Shown here: positions 52,221-60,983 of the stretch, in pieces
Position numbering within the stretch: position 1 is the stretch's first letter
Layout of the letters: the number at the start of each line of letters is the position of its first letter
From: Nakamurella leprariae
GTDB lineage: Bacteria; Actinomycetota; Actinomycetes; Mycobacteriales; Nakamurellaceae
NCBI RefSeq assembly: GCF_016918035.1
Contig: NZ_JAERWK010000016.1
Coordinates: forward strand, 124,001-188,000
DNA length: 64,000 bases
Direction: 5' to 3'
Position numbers and translations under genes: made by a program
The notes under the pieces: model-generated
The model's input: the letters and a program-made list of their open reading frames with translations, nothing else
The model's database searches: none
Told to the model about the DNA's origin: nothing

Positions 52221-54152
52221 TCAGCCCGGGTAGAAGGGCGCGGACCCGTTCACCGCGGCGGCCTCGGGTGCCGGGGAGACCCACTGTCCGCCGGCCGGGC
52301 TGCCCTCCAGCCGCCAGATGCGGCCGCCGAAGGCGATGAGCGGCTGCTCAGCGGTGGCCACCGCGAACGCCGCGATGTCGTCGAACTGGCCCGCGGTCGT
52401 GTACTGCGTCGCCACCTTGCCGTCGATCGAGACGCTCCACAGCGTCCGGTACCCCGACCCGTCCTTGGCCGCCGCGGTGATGCCCTTGGAGCTGGGGAAC
52501 GCCACGGCCGACGCATCGGACAGATCAGACCGCAGCAGGGTCAGGTTGACGATGGCCAGAGACGCGGCCGGCACGTCGGTGACCGGTGCCGCCGGCTCGG
52601 TGGTCGGCACGGGAACGCCGGGGACGACGGGCTCGGTGGCCGTGGCCGTCACCGTGTCGCCGGTGACCGGGGCGATGCCCCCCAGGTACAGGCGCCCGCC
52701 GGCCACCACGGCCACCCGCACCCCGTCCGGTGACAGGGCCAGGGCGGTGACCGGACCGAGCCCGGCCAGCGCGGTGGCGTCGACCCGGGCCCGGCTGGCC
52801 TGACCGGCCGCCGCCACCTGCACCACCTCGGGTTCCGTCGCGCCGTTCTGCACCACCCAGACCTCGTCCCCGGTGCGGGTGAACGCCGGCGCGGTGAGCG
52901 TGCCGGCCCGCAGGGTGACGGCCAGCCGGTCGTCCTGCAGCGGTCGGCCGATGACCAGGGACTGCCGGTCGGCCGCGGCGGCGCCGCTGCCGGAATCGGC
53001 CACCGCGGCGACGGCACCGGTGGCTGCCGACATGGCGACCGCCCGGATCGGCCCGGTCCCGGCGTCGCTGCCGTCGAACAACGTCTGCCGGTTCTCCAGG
53101 TTGACCACGACGCCGTCGGTGTCGACGAAGTAGGGGTCGGACGCCACCTGCCCGGTGCCGGCCACCCGGTCCGGGTCGAAGGACGACATGGTGGTCTGCG
53201 TGTACACCGGCTGGGCGGAGTCCAGCGGGATGCCGTCGACGGTGATCCGGATCCGCGGCGAGGTGGCGGCCAGCGTCCAGACGATCTGGGCGGCCAACGC
53301 CCGCCGGATGGCCGGCGTCGACGTGTCCACCCCGGTCAGGTCGACGGTGAGGACGCCCTCGGTGTCCAGGGACAGGTTGGACCGCAACTCGGCGCGGGCG
53401 CCCAGCTCGGTGAAGGCCGCGCCCCGCAGCAGGCTGCTGGGCCCCCGCAGCAGCAGCTGCATGAGCCGGTCGGCCCGGGCCACCTCGGTCCCCCCGATGA
53501 GCGGGTAGCGCAGGTCCGGCACGACGACGGTGGCCGAGGCGTCCAGGAAGTAGACGACCCGCGGTTGGAAGGCGGTGGGGAAGTCGCCGGAAACGATGAT
53601 CAGCTGGTTCGGCGGATTGCTGATCCGCCACTGGCCGTCCTCGCGGACCAGCCGCATCGTGTACGAGAAGGCGGGTTCGTCGGCGCCGCTGGAGGGCACG
53701 AAGGCACGCTGCTCGTCGAGCTGGCCGTCCGGCACCGCGGTCACCGTCACCTGGGACTCGTCGTCGGACTCGTCGTCGGTCGAGGACTCGGTGCGGTAGG
53801 TGTCGGGCAGCACCACGACCGGCCCGGCGGGCCCTTCCCAGTCGGACTGGGCGTCGGCAGCCAGGAACTGCCGGGCCGAGGCGAAGGCGTTGGAAGCGCC
53901 CGCCACCGTGTCCGGCCGGGCGCTGGCCGCGATGAAGCCGCGGACGATCTGGTCCGGCTGCAGCCCGGACCGGGGTGCCGCGGGAGCCTGTTCGTCCAGC
54001 TGGTCGGCGACCTGCCGGATGTCCCGGGCCGCGCCGGAGCCCGGCACCGCCGAGCAGCCGGCCAGCACGGTGAGCACGGCGGTGGCCACCGCCAGCAGCG
54101 CGACCCAGCCCCGCGGCGCCGGCCGGGACCGCCGTCGGACCCGCATCACCAC
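52221..54152 (-). CDS. lpqB: Lipoprotein LpqB (MtrAB-associated)
   Basis: A lipoprotein signal peptide with lipobox VLAGCSA (Cys33) leads to a GerMN domain (about 230-330) and a beta-propeller-like C-terminal domain (about 340-640) with repeated GTLTAPAFTRTGDEVWVVQ and LALSPDGVRVAVVAGGRLYLGG units. LpqB binds the extracellular part of MtrB and modulates its activity. The start overlaps the mtrB stop; GTG 54152 or ATG 54146 are both possible. A run of Asp/Glu/Ser (about residues 125-135) is low complexity. Confidence 0.96.
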   Translation of the reverse strand: MVMRVRRRSRPAPRGWVALLAVATAVLTVLAGCSAVPGSGAARDIRQVADQLDEQAPAAPRSGLQPDQIVRGFIAASARPDTVAGASNAFASARQFLAADAQSDWEGPAGPVVVLPDTYRTESSTDDESDDESQVTVTAVPDGQLDEQRAFVPSSGADEPAFSYTMRLVREDGQWRISNPPNQLIIVSGDFPTAFQPRVVYFLDASATVVVPDLRYPLIGGTEVARADRLMQLLLRGPSSLLRGAAFTELGARAELRSNLSLDTEGVLTVDLTGVDTSTPAIRRALAAQIVWTLAATSPRIRITVDGIPLDSAQPVYTQTTMSSFDPDRVAGTGQVASDPYFVDTDGVVVNLENRQTLFDGSDAGTGPIRAVAMSAATGAVAAVADSGSGAAAADRQSLVIGRPLQDDRLAVTLRAGTLTAPAFTRTGDEVWVVQNGATEPEVVQVAAAGQASRARVDATALAGLGPVTALALSPDGVRVAVVAGGRLYLGGIAPVTGDTVTATATEPVVPGVPVPTTEPAAPVTDVPAASLAIVNLTLLRSDLSDASAVAFPSSKGITAAAKDGSGYRTLWSVSIDGKVATQYTTAGQFDDIAAFAVATAEQPLIAFGGRIWRLEGSPAGGQWVSPAPEAAAVNGSAPFYPG

Positions 54153-55993
54153 GGTCCCCCGAGCCGCCCGGCCAGCCGGTTCTCGGCCGCCCGGGACGGC
54201 GGCTCCGCGTCCGCGCCCGACGGGGCGTCCCCGTCGGCCGGGCCGGCGATGAGTTCGTGCGGGCCGGTGGTCAACCCGGTGATGGTGGTCCGGTCACCGC
54301 CGGTGGGGCCCTCGGTGCCGAGGTCGTCGTCGTCCTCGCCCGGCCAGAGCGGCAGCGGTGAGCCCTGCAGCAGCTCGTGGGCCCGCCGCGGCAGGGTGAG
54401 CCGGAAGCGGGCGCCCTCGCCGGGCGCGCCGGAGGCCTGCAGCCAGCCGCCGTGCAGGTGTGCGTCCTCCAGCGAGATGGCCAGGCCGAGCCCGGTCCCG
54501 CCGGTGCGCCGCTGCCGGGACGGATCGGCCCGCCAGAACCGGTTGAACACCAGCGACGCCTCGCCGGGCCGCAGGCCGACGCCGGAGTCGGTGACCGCGA
54601 TGGCGATCGCGTCGGCGTCCGCCGCCAGCTCGATGCGGACGTCGCCGCCCTCGGCGTGGTCGACCGCATTGTTGAGCAGGTTGCGCAGGATCCGGTCGAC
54701 CCGGCGGGCGTCGATCTCGGCCACCACCGGCGCCTCCGGCAGGTCGGTGACCAGCTGGACGCCACTGCTGCGGGCCAGTCCCCCGGCCGCGGCCACGCAA
54801 CTGATCACGCAGGACCGCACGTCCATCCGCTCGGCCTGCAGCTCGGCCATGCCGGCGTCGTAGCGGCTGATCTCGAGGAGGTCGGCCAGCAGCGCCTCGA
54901 ACCGGTCGAGCTCGTTGACCAGCAGCTCGGTCGAGCGGGACAGGTGCGGCGGGAAGTCCTCCCGTTCGGCGTAGAGCATGTCCGCGGCCATCCGCACCGT
55001 GGTCAGCGGCGTGCGCAACTCGTGCGAGACGTCGGAGGTGAACTGCCGCTGCAACCGGCCGAACTCCTCCAACTGGCGGATCTGGGCGCGGATCGCCTCG
55101 GCCATGCCGTTGAACGAACGGGCCAACGTGGTGATCTCGGTCGGCCCCTTGACCGGCATGCGTTCACCGAGGTCGCCGGCGGCCAGCCGCCGCGCCACCC
55201 CGGCCGCCTTGCGCACCGGTCGGCTCACCTGGAAGGCGACCAGCGCCGCGATCATGGTCAGCGCCAGGGAGAGCACGGCCCCGCCGACCAGCAGCGTCCG
55301 CTGCACCACCCCGACGGTCTTCTGCTCGCCGGCCAGCAGGAAGATCAAGTAGACCTGGAACGAGTCGGTCGCGGTGATCGCCGGACCCCCCACGACGAGG
55401 GCCGGGATGGCCTGCCCCTCGCGGACGACCGTCGTGTACTGCCGGGACACCCAGCCCTCGCGCACCCGTTCCCGCAGTTCCTCGGGCACCTCGCCGATCG
55501 GCCCGACGGCCAGCTCCGACTCGGCGCCGCCCCGGGTCGGGACGATCACCGGTTCGAAGACGCCGGCGGTCGAGCCCTGGGCGCCGCCGTCGTTGCGTGG
55601 TCGGCCCAGCTCGGTGAGGGTGCGGTTGAGCTGGTCGCGCAACGTCGTCGGATCGGCGTCGGCTCCGGCCAGACTGCTGACCGCCGCGTTGCGGGCGTTG
55701 TTGACCTCGGCGACCGCCGCGTCGATCTTCGACTGCAGCAGCCCGTTCATGATCTCCTGCTGCAGCACCATGCCCAGGCCGACCATGACCAGCACGGAGA
55801 ACGACAGGGTCAGGGCGACCACGCGGACCAGCAGTGACCGGCCGAAGAAGGCGATCGCCGCCCGCCACCGGGCCGCGATCTCGTCGAACCGACGGGAGAG
55901 CCGGCCGGGCTCGGCGGGCGGGTCCTCAGCGAACGCGACCGGCCCTGAACCGGCGTCCGGTTCGTGCTCGTCGTGGGTGTGCGGCGGAGTCAA
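54146..55993 (-). CDS. mtrB: Sensor histidine kinase MtrB
   Basis: The protein has 615 residues. TM1 (about 54-77) and TM2 (about 233-255) flank a large extracellular sensor. A HAMP domain (SRPVRKAAGVARRLAAGDLGERM) leads to the H-box FTSDVSHELRTPLT (His324), then N-box NNAVDHAEGG, DSGVGL and GGTGLGLAIS. It phosphorylates MtrA and controls cell-wall and division genes. An acidic, disordered tail (GEDDDDLGTEGP...) extends the C-terminus by ~70 residues. The start is a TTG at 55993, 6 bases after the mtrA stop, so both are co-translated. Confidence 0.97.
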   Translation of the reverse strand: MTPPHTHDEHEPDAGSGPVAFAEDPPAEPGRLSRRFDEIAARWRAAIAFFGRSLLVRVVALTLSFSVLVMVGLGMVLQQEIMNGLLQSKIDAAVAEVNNARNAAVSSLAGADADPTTLRDQLNRTLTELGRPRNDGGAQGSTAGVFEPVIVPTRGGAESELAVGPIGEVPEELRERVREGWVSRQYTTVVREGQAIPALVVGGPAITATDSFQVYLIFLLAGEQKTVGVVQRTLLVGGAVLSLALTMIAALVAFQVSRPVRKAAGVARRLAAGDLGERMPVKGPTEITTLARSFNGMAEAIRAQIRQLEEFGRLQRQFTSDVSHELRTPLTTVRMAADMLYAEREDFPPHLSRSTELLVNELDRFEALLADLLEISRYDAGMAELQAERMDVRSCVISCVAAAGGLARSSGVQLVTDLPEAPVVAEIDARRVDRILRNLLNNAVDHAEGGDVRIELAADADAIAIAVTDSGVGLRPGEASLVFNRFWRADPSRQRRTGGTGLGLAISLEDAHLHGGWLQASGAPGEGARFRLTLPRRAHELLQGSPLPLWPGEDDDDLGTEGPTGGDRTTITGLTTGPHELIAGPADGDAPSGADAEPPSRAAENRLAGRLGGPW

Positions 55994-55999
55994 CCGACC

Positions 56000-56677
56000 T
56001 CACGCCACCCCGGCCCGGTAGCCCACGCCGCGGACCGTGACCACGACCTCGGGATGCTCGGGATCCTTCTCGATCTTGCTGCGCAGCCGCTGCACGTGCA
56101 CGTTGACCAGCCGGGTGTCGGCGGCGTGCCGGTAGCCCCACACCTGCTCGAGCAGCACCTCCCGGGTGAAGACCTGCCGCGGCTTGCGGGCCAGCGCGAC
56201 CAGCAGGTCGAACTCCAGCGGGGTGAGCGGGATGGCCTCGCCGTTGCGGGTGACCTGATGACCGGGCACATCGATCTCGACGTCGGCGACCCGCAGCCGC
56301 TCGGAGGTGCCCTGATCGGCGCGCCGCAGCCGGGCGCGGATCCGGGCGGTCAGCTCCTTGGGCTTGAACGGCTTGATGACGTAGTCGTCGGCCCCGGACT
56401 CCAGGCCCAGCACCACGTCGACCGTGTCGGTCTTGGCCGTGAGCATGATGATCGGCACGCCCGACTCGGCGCGGATCTCCTTGCAGACGTCCAGACCCGA
56501 GGTGCCGGGCAACATGAGATCGAGCAGCACCAGGTCCGGCAACGCCTCCCGGAACGCCTCGAGCGCCAGCGAGCCGTCCTGGACCACCGTCGGTTCGAAC
56601 CCCTCGCCGCGCAGCACGATGGTCAGCATCTCGGCCAGGGCGGGATCGTCGTCGACGACCAACACACGCGCTCTCAT
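56000..56677 (-). CDS. mtrA: Response regulator MtrA
   Basis: The 225-residue OmpR-type regulator has receiver Asp residues DDD (9-11), phospho-acceptor Asp53 (LLDLMLPG), Lys in MLTAKTD, and a winged helix ending VNVHVQRLRSKIEKDPEHPEVVVTVRGVGYRAG. MtrA binds promoters of cell-wall hydrolase, division and replication genes. The ATG at 56677 follows CACCAT-GGAGGC, more like a leaderless -10 with 6-base spacer than a usable ribosome binding site. First gene of the mtrA-mtrB-lpqB operon. Confidence 0.98.
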   Translation of the reverse strand: MRARVLVVDDDPALAEMLTIVLRGEGFEPTVVQDGSLALEAFREALPDLVLLDLMLPGTSGLDVCKEIRAESGVPIIMLTAKTDTVDVVLGLESGADDYVIKPFKPKELTARIRARLRRADQGTSERLRVADVEIDVPGHQVTRNGEAIPLTPLEFDLLVALARKPRQVFTREVLLEQVWGYRHAADTRLVNVHVQRLRSKIEKDPEHPEVVVTVRGVGYRAGVA

Positions 56678-56800
56678 GCCTCCATGGTGTCATCCTGGCC
56701 GGTCCCGCCGCTGGAGGAGACGAGAACGGCTCGCCCGCGGCCGCGGATCGGCCCTCCGGGATGGCGAACTCCGTCCGTCGAACTGGAATCATCGACAGCT

Positions 56801-57724
56801 GTGAGCACCCCCGGCACCGGCCCCACCCCGCCTTCAGGCCCCCACCCGCCCGGCGCCTTCCCGCCGCCGCCCGGCTGGGGGCGGCCGCAACCGGGCCTGT
56901 TCCCACTCCGGCCCCTGGGCGCCGGGGAGATCCTCGGCGCGGCTTGGCAGGTCGCCCGGCGCAACCTGGTCGTGCTCGGTCCGGTCGCCCTGCTCACAAG
57001 CCTGTTGGCGAGCGCCGTCCAGCTCGGCGTGCTCGCCCTGACCGGCTCGACGGACGCCTACCTGGACCCGACCATCTGGACCGACGCCGCCTCCACCGGG
57101 CGGCTGCCCGATCAGGCCGGCGGACTGCTGCTGGCGCTGGGTGTCTCATCGTTGATCGCGTTCGGCGGTCAGGTGCTGCTGGCCGGCATGGCCGCTCCGC
57201 TGGTCGCGCAGGGCGCGATCGGCGCCCCGTACGCCGGCGAGGTGGGCCGGCGCTGGACAGGACGTTGGGGCGCGCTGCTGCTGTTGGCGCTGGCCACCGC
57301 GATGCTCTACCTGGCCGGTCTCGCGCTGTTCATCGTGCCCGGCATCCTCGCCTACCTGGCCTTCCTCGCCGCGCCCGCGGTGATGGCCATGGAACGCGCC
57401 GACCTGGGCACCGCCTTCAAGCGGTCGGCGACGCTGACCGCCGGCCACCGCGGCCGCATCTTGGGGGTCGTCGTCCTGATGGCCCTCGTGCTGGTCGGGG
57501 TGTCGCTGGCCCTCGGCGTCCTGATCGGCCCGCTGGTGGGCGGGCTCGGCGACCTGGCCACCCAGGTGGTCATCGACATCGCCTCGGCGATCGTCGGCGC
57601 GGTGACCGGCGCCTGGGGCGCCTGCGTGTTGGCGGTGCTGTACGTGGACCTGCGGATCCGCAAGGAGCAGCTGGCCCCGGCGCTGCAGGCCGAGGCGTCC
57701 CGGCTGCGGTTCACCAAGGGCTGA
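56801..57724 (+). CDS. Polytopic membrane protein with GDPD-type membrane domain
   Basis: The 307-residue protein has a Pro/Gly-rich cytoplasmic N-terminus (PTPPSGPHPPGAFPPPPGWG) followed by about six TM helices. The segment RPLGAGEILGAAWQVARRNLVVLGPVALLTSLL and the later AMERADLGTAFKRSATLTAGHRGRILGVVVLMAL match the glycerophosphodiester-phosphodiesterase membrane-domain family, common and uncharacterised in actinomycetes. No catalytic domain is attached. GTG at 56801, divergent from mtrA; possible involvement in envelope homeostasis is only positional. Confidence 0.82.
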   Translation: MSTPGTGPTPPSGPHPPGAFPPPPGWGRPQPGLFPLRPLGAGEILGAAWQVARRNLVVLGPVALLTSLLASAVQLGVLALTGSTDAYLDPTIWTDAASTGRLPDQAGGLLLALGVSSLIAFGGQVLLAGMAAPLVAQGAIGAPYAGEVGRRWTGRWGALLLLALATAMLYLAGLALFIVPGILAYLAFLAAPAVMAMERADLGTAFKRSATLTAGHRGRILGVVVLMALVLVGVSLALGVLIGPLVGGLGDLATQVVIDIASAIVGAVTGAWGACVLAVLYVDLRIRKEQLAPALQAEASRLRFTKG

Positions 57725-57755
57725 CCGCCCAGCCGGGCGCGCTCGTCAACCGCTG

Positions 57756-58472
57756 TCAGCGGCTCGGCCACCAGGTCGGCAGGGCGGTGAGCAGCGCGTC
57801 CAGACCGGCCTCCGTCGGTCCGGCCGCAGCGTCGTCCACCGTCCCGCGGGTCCGATCCGGCGCGGGTTCCAGCACGGTCCACGGCGACAGCCACGACGCG
57901 GCGGCCAGCCGGGCGTACATCCGGCCGGTCCGCCGCTGCAGGCCGCCGTCGGCCTCGAACCGGTCGAGCACCCGGTCGTCGGTCTGCTCGGCCCGCGACC
58001 GGGCCTGGTCGGCCGCGACCGCGGCGGGCGGGGCGAGCAGCAGCTGGTGGTCGGGCACCGGGCAGTCGAACCGGTCGATCTCCCACTCCCGCACCCAGGC
58101 CGGGAACGCCTCGGCCGCCGCCTCGTCGTCCGGCGCGCCCAGCCGGGCCGCGCCGTACGCGGCGTTGGACGCGACGTACCGGTCCAGTAGCACCAGGTCG
58201 TGCGCCGCCAACAAGGTCCGGATCTCCCCCGCCGCGGCGCGGCGGTCCAGCGCGAACAGCACCGCGGGGGCGTAGACCGAGTCGGACAGGTCACCGAGCC
58301 GGCCGTACAGCGCCTCGCGCACCAGGTCGGCGTGCACGTCGACTCCGTACCGGGGGAACGCCAGCGTGGCGATCCGGGTGCCGGCCTGCTCGGCCCGCCG
58401 CACCAGGTGCCGGGTCAGCGTCTGCTTGCCCGCGCCGTCCAGCCCCTCGAGGACGACCAGTCGTCCGGTCAC
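57756..58472 (-). CDS. tmk: Thymidylate kinase (dTMP kinase)
   Basis: The 238-residue kinase starts VTGRLVVLEGLDGAGKQTL with the P-loop at residues 10-18. It shows the DR[YF] motif LLDRYVASNAAYGAARLG, and the LID region around DQARSRAEQTDDRVLD. It phosphorylates dTMP to dTDP. The next neighbours mtrA and ahcY give the mycobacterial order. The start at GTG 58472 overlaps the stop of a 15-codon leader ORF; the upstream in-frame extension to 58730 has no valid start with conservation. Confidence 0.93.
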   Translation of the reverse strand: MTGRLVVLEGLDGAGKQTLTRHLVRRAEQAGTRIATLAFPRYGVDVHADLVREALYGRLGDLSDSVYAPAVLFALDRRAAAGEIRTLLAAHDLVLLDRYVASNAAYGAARLGAPDDEAAAEAFPAWVREWEIDRFDCPVPDHQLLLAPPAAVAADQARSRAEQTDDRVLDRFEADGGLQRRTGRMYARLAAASWLSPWTVLEPAPDRTRGTVDDAAAGPTEAGLDALLTALPTWWPSR

Positions 58473-58516
58473 GCGTGCGGCCAGCGGTCGTGCTCGAGGT
58501 TCGTCGTCGGGATCAC
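58469..58516 (-). CDS. 15-codon leader ORF coupled to tmk
   Basis: GTG at 58516 opens a 15-codon ORF (translation VIPTTNLEHDRWPHA) whose TGA (58471-58469) overlaps the tmk GTG at 58472 by 4 bases. The GTG sits 6 bases behind TAGGGT, so the mRNA would begin at the leader start codon and tmk would be reached by reinitiation. No ribosome binding site is evident for tmk itself. Confidence 0.45.
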   Translation of the reverse strand: MIPTTNLEHDRWPHA

Positions 58517-58522
58517 GGACGC

Positions 58523-58528
58523 ACCCTA
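58523..58528 (-). promoter_or_regulatory. Leaderless -10 element TAGGGT before the tmk leader ORF
   Basis: On the minus strand TAGGGT is followed by GCGTCC and then GTG at 58516. The hexamer-to-start spacing equals the other leaderless genes in this window. Confidence 0.45.
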
Positions 58529-58629
58529 CGGTTCCGCCCCGGCCACGCAGTGTGGTCCGACCATGATCAGCGTGTGATGCTGTCCCGAGGCCACCCCGGC
58601 CACAGGGGATGACACACGGGGGCACGGAC

Positions 58630-60117
58630 ATGTCGGGACCTACTGCGCCGGATCCCGGGCTGTCGGCACGCACCGGCACGGTGCCGGTCGAACACACGCT
58701 GTTCGGGCAGCCGCGGCAGCTGTGGACCATGTTCTCGGTCGAGTCCTGGGAACGCTTCTCGTTCTACGGGATGCAGGGCATCCTGCTCATCTACCTGTAC
58801 TACTCGGCCGACGAGGGTGGCCTGGGCATCGACCAGGGCATCGCCGCGGGCGTCGTCGGCGCCTACGGCGGGGCCGTCTACCTGTCGACGATCGTGGGAG
58901 CCTGGCTGGCCGACCGGGTGATCGGCGCGGAGCGGACGCTGTTCTGGTCGGCCGTGCTGGTGATGGTCGGGCACGTCGCCCTGTCCGCGCTGCCCGGCCT
59001 GACCGGCGTGTCGGTCGGTCTGGTCTGCGTGGCCGCCGGCAGCGGCGGGGTCAAGGCCAACGCCACCTCGCTGGTCGGCATCCTCTACGGCACCGACGAC
59101 TCGCGACGGGATGCCGGCTTCTCCATCTACTACCTGGGGATCAATTTCGGCGCACTGGCCGGCTCGCTGCTCACCGGGTGGCTGCAGACGACGTGGGGCT
59201 TCCACTGGGGCTTCGCCGCCGCGGCGGTGGGCATGGCCGTCGGCCTGGTCGTCTACTCGTTCGGTCGCCGCAACCTGCCGGCCAAGGCCCACGAGATCCC
59301 CGACCCGCTGCCGGCGGGGCGGCTGCGGATCAACCTGCTGGTCGGCACCGTGGTGGCGGTCCTGGCCATCGTGCTGGTGGCCACCGGGATCATCCCGCTG
59401 GGTCGGCTGGACGACGTGGTGACCATCGTGATCATCGTCGCGGCGGTGTTCCTGTTCATGATCATCCTGCGCAGCGCGCTGACCGCCGTGGAACGCCGCC
59501 GGATGCTCGCGTTCATCCCGCTGTTCATCGTCAACGCCGCGTTCTGGTCGCTCTACCAGCAGCAGTTCACCGTGCTGACCATCTACTCGGACGAGCAGCT
59601 GAACCGCGACCTGTTCGGCTGGGACTTCCCGGTCTCCTGGGTGCAATCGATCAACCCGGTGTTCATCATCCTGCTGTCGCCGCTGTTCGCGGTGCTGTGG
59701 ACCAAGCTGGGCGACCGGCAACCCACCACCCCGCACAAGTTCGCCGCCGGCACGCTGCTCATGGGCGTGGCCTTCCTGCTGTTCCTGACCATGGCCAGCT
59801 CTGTGCCGAACAGCGCGCCGCTGCTCGGCGTCGCCGGCATCATCCTGGTGTTCACGCTGGCCGAGCTGACCATCTCGCCGACCGGCATGGCGGTGACCAC
59901 CCGGTTGGCTCCGACCGCGTTCCGCACCCAGTCGGTGGCGCTCTACTTCCTGTCCATCGCGCTGGGTACCTCGCTGTCCGGGGTGCTGGCCGAGTTCTAC
60001 TCGGTCGAGGACCAGGTCGGCTACTGGTCGCTCACCGGCGGCGCGGCCGTGGTGGTCGGCATCCTCACCTTCGTCTTCGCCAAGCCGATCGGCCGGCTGA
60101 TGAGCGGCGTGCGCTGA
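58630..60117 (+). CDS. dtpT: POT/PTR2-family proton-dependent peptide transporter
   Basis: The protein is about 495 residues with some 14 TM helices. POT signatures: LWTMFSVESWERFSFYGMQGILLIYLYY (the E-x2-ER-F-x-YG motif for proton coupling), GAWLADRVIGAERTLF, and FSIYYLGINFGALAGSLLTGWLQ (PTR2 family motif). It imports di- and tripeptides with protons. ATG 58630 with GGGGG 7 bases upstream is preferred over ATG 58609. Ends base-to-base with the convergent arsR gene: the stop codons abut as TGATCA. Confidence 0.94.
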   Translation: MSGPTAPDPGLSARTGTVPVEHTLFGQPRQLWTMFSVESWERFSFYGMQGILLIYLYYSADEGGLGIDQGIAAGVVGAYGGAVYLSTIVGAWLADRVIGAERTLFWSAVLVMVGHVALSALPGLTGVSVGLVCVAAGSGGVKANATSLVGILYGTDDSRRDAGFSIYYLGINFGALAGSLLTGWLQTTWGFHWGFAAAAVGMAVGLVVYSFGRRNLPAKAHEIPDPLPAGRLRINLLVGTVVAVLAIVLVATGIIPLGRLDDVVTIVIIVAAVFLFMIILRSALTAVERRRMLAFIPLFIVNAAFWSLYQQQFTVLTIYSDEQLNRDLFGWDFPVSWVQSINPVFIILLSPLFAVLWTKLGDRQPTTPHKFAAGTLLMGVAFLLFLTMASSVPNSAPLLGVAGIILVFTLAELTISPTGMAVTTRLAPTAFRTQSVALYFLSIALGTSLSGVLAEFYSVEDQVGYWSLTGGAAVVVGILTFVFAKPIGRLMSGVR

Positions 60118-60471
60118 TCACCCCGATCGATCGGGGTCAGGATCCGAGTCAGCGGCCTCGGCCAGCCGCTTGACCGTCTGCAGCCGGCGGGTCCAGCCGT
60201 CGGCCACCGCCCTGAGCTGATCGCCGACCTCCACCAGCCGGTCGGCGGTCGCCGTCCACCGGATCTCCCGCCCCGCCCGCACCGGGGTGACCAGGCCGAC
60301 GTCCTGCAGCTGGGTCAGGTGCCGGGCGATGGCCTGCCGGGTCACCGGGAGCTCCTGGGCCAGCGCCGACGCCGAGGCGGCGGAGGTGCCCAGACGGTCC
60401 AGGATCTGCCAGCGGGTGTCGTCGGCCAGCGCGCCCAGCACCCGGACCAGCTCAGGCGCGCTGGTGGTCAC
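60118..60471 (-). CDS. ArsR-family transcriptional regulator
   Basis: The 117-residue winged-helix protein matches the non-metal ArsR subclass: LVRVLGALADDTRWQILDRLGTSAASASALAQELPVTRQAIARHLTQLQDVGLVTPVRAGREIRWTATADRL. No metal-binding Cys motif is present. Its start overlaps the 3' end of the SRPBCC gene by 20 bases; this ArsR-SRPBCC pairing is widespread. It probably represses its own operon through the dyads and direct repeats at 60951-61031. Confidence 0.92.
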   Translation of the reverse strand: MTTSAPELVRVLGALADDTRWQILDRLGTSAASASALAQELPVTRQAIARHLTQLQDVGLVTPVRAGREIRWTATADRLVEVGDQLRAVADGWTRRLQTVKRLAEAADSDPDPDRSG

Positions 60472-60931
60472 CGCTGCCGCCCTGCAGGGCGTCCCGGGCC
60501 AGAGCGAGCTCGATGATCCAGCCCTTGGTGTTGCCCTCGATCCGCTGCCGCGCCTCCGCCGCGTCGCCCGGCAGCGACGCGAAGCCGCTCTCCACCACAG
60601 TCAGGCGCACGCGGCCGTCGTCGAGGTCGGCGACGGTGAACTCGATGAGTGTCGAGGGCGCCGAGGGATCGGCGGCGTGCTCGAGCGACTGGATCCAGCG
60701 GAAGGTGGCCGCACGCGGCGGGTCGAGCGCGACCGTCGCGAACGCGAACGAGCCGTGGGCCGGGTCGTGCACCACATGGACGGTGTCGCTGATCTGCTCG
60801 ATGCGGTGATCGACCAGGCGCTCGTCGTTGATGAACCACCCGGGCTCACTGATCAGGGCGAACACTCGCTCCGGCGGTGCGGCGATCTCGATCGACTGCT
60901 CGATCCGGTCCACGGTCTCGACGGTATCCAC
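60452..60931 (-). CDS. SRPBCC/AHSA1-family protein
   Basis: From the GTG at 60931 (GGGAG 6 bases upstream) the product has 159 residues and the START-like SRPBCC pattern: VDRIEQSIEIAAPPERVFALISEPGWFIND, HGSFAFATVALDPPRAATFRWIQS, STLIEFTVADLDDGRVRLTVVESGFASLPGDAAEARQRIEGNTKGW. It forms a hydrophobic pocket; the ligand is unknown. Such proteins usually accompany an ArsR regulator, here encoded with a 20-base overlap, implying a two-gene responsive unit. The longer upstream frame would read through the operator array and is rejected. Confidence 0.9.
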   Translation of the reverse strand: MDTVETVDRIEQSIEIAAPPERVFALISEPGWFINDERLVDHRIEQISDTVHVVHDPAHGSFAFATVALDPPRAATFRWIQSLEHAADPSAPSTLIEFTVADLDDGRVRLTVVESGFASLPGDAAEARQRIEGNTKGWIIELALARDALQGGSGDHQRA

Positions 60932-60950
60932 GGCGATCTCCCTGACGTCG

Positions 60951-60983
60951 GCGGTATGTGCGCGGTATGTGCGCGGTATGTGC
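60951..60983. repeat. Three tandem 11-bp direct repeats upstream of SRPBCC-ArsR
   Basis: GCGGTATGTGC is present in three exact, contiguous copies (60951-60961, 60962-60972, 60973-60983), beginning 20 bases upstream of the SRPBCC start. An 11-base period is about one helical turn, so bound proteins would stack on one face. It directly abuts the first of two dyads. Confidence 0.9.
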
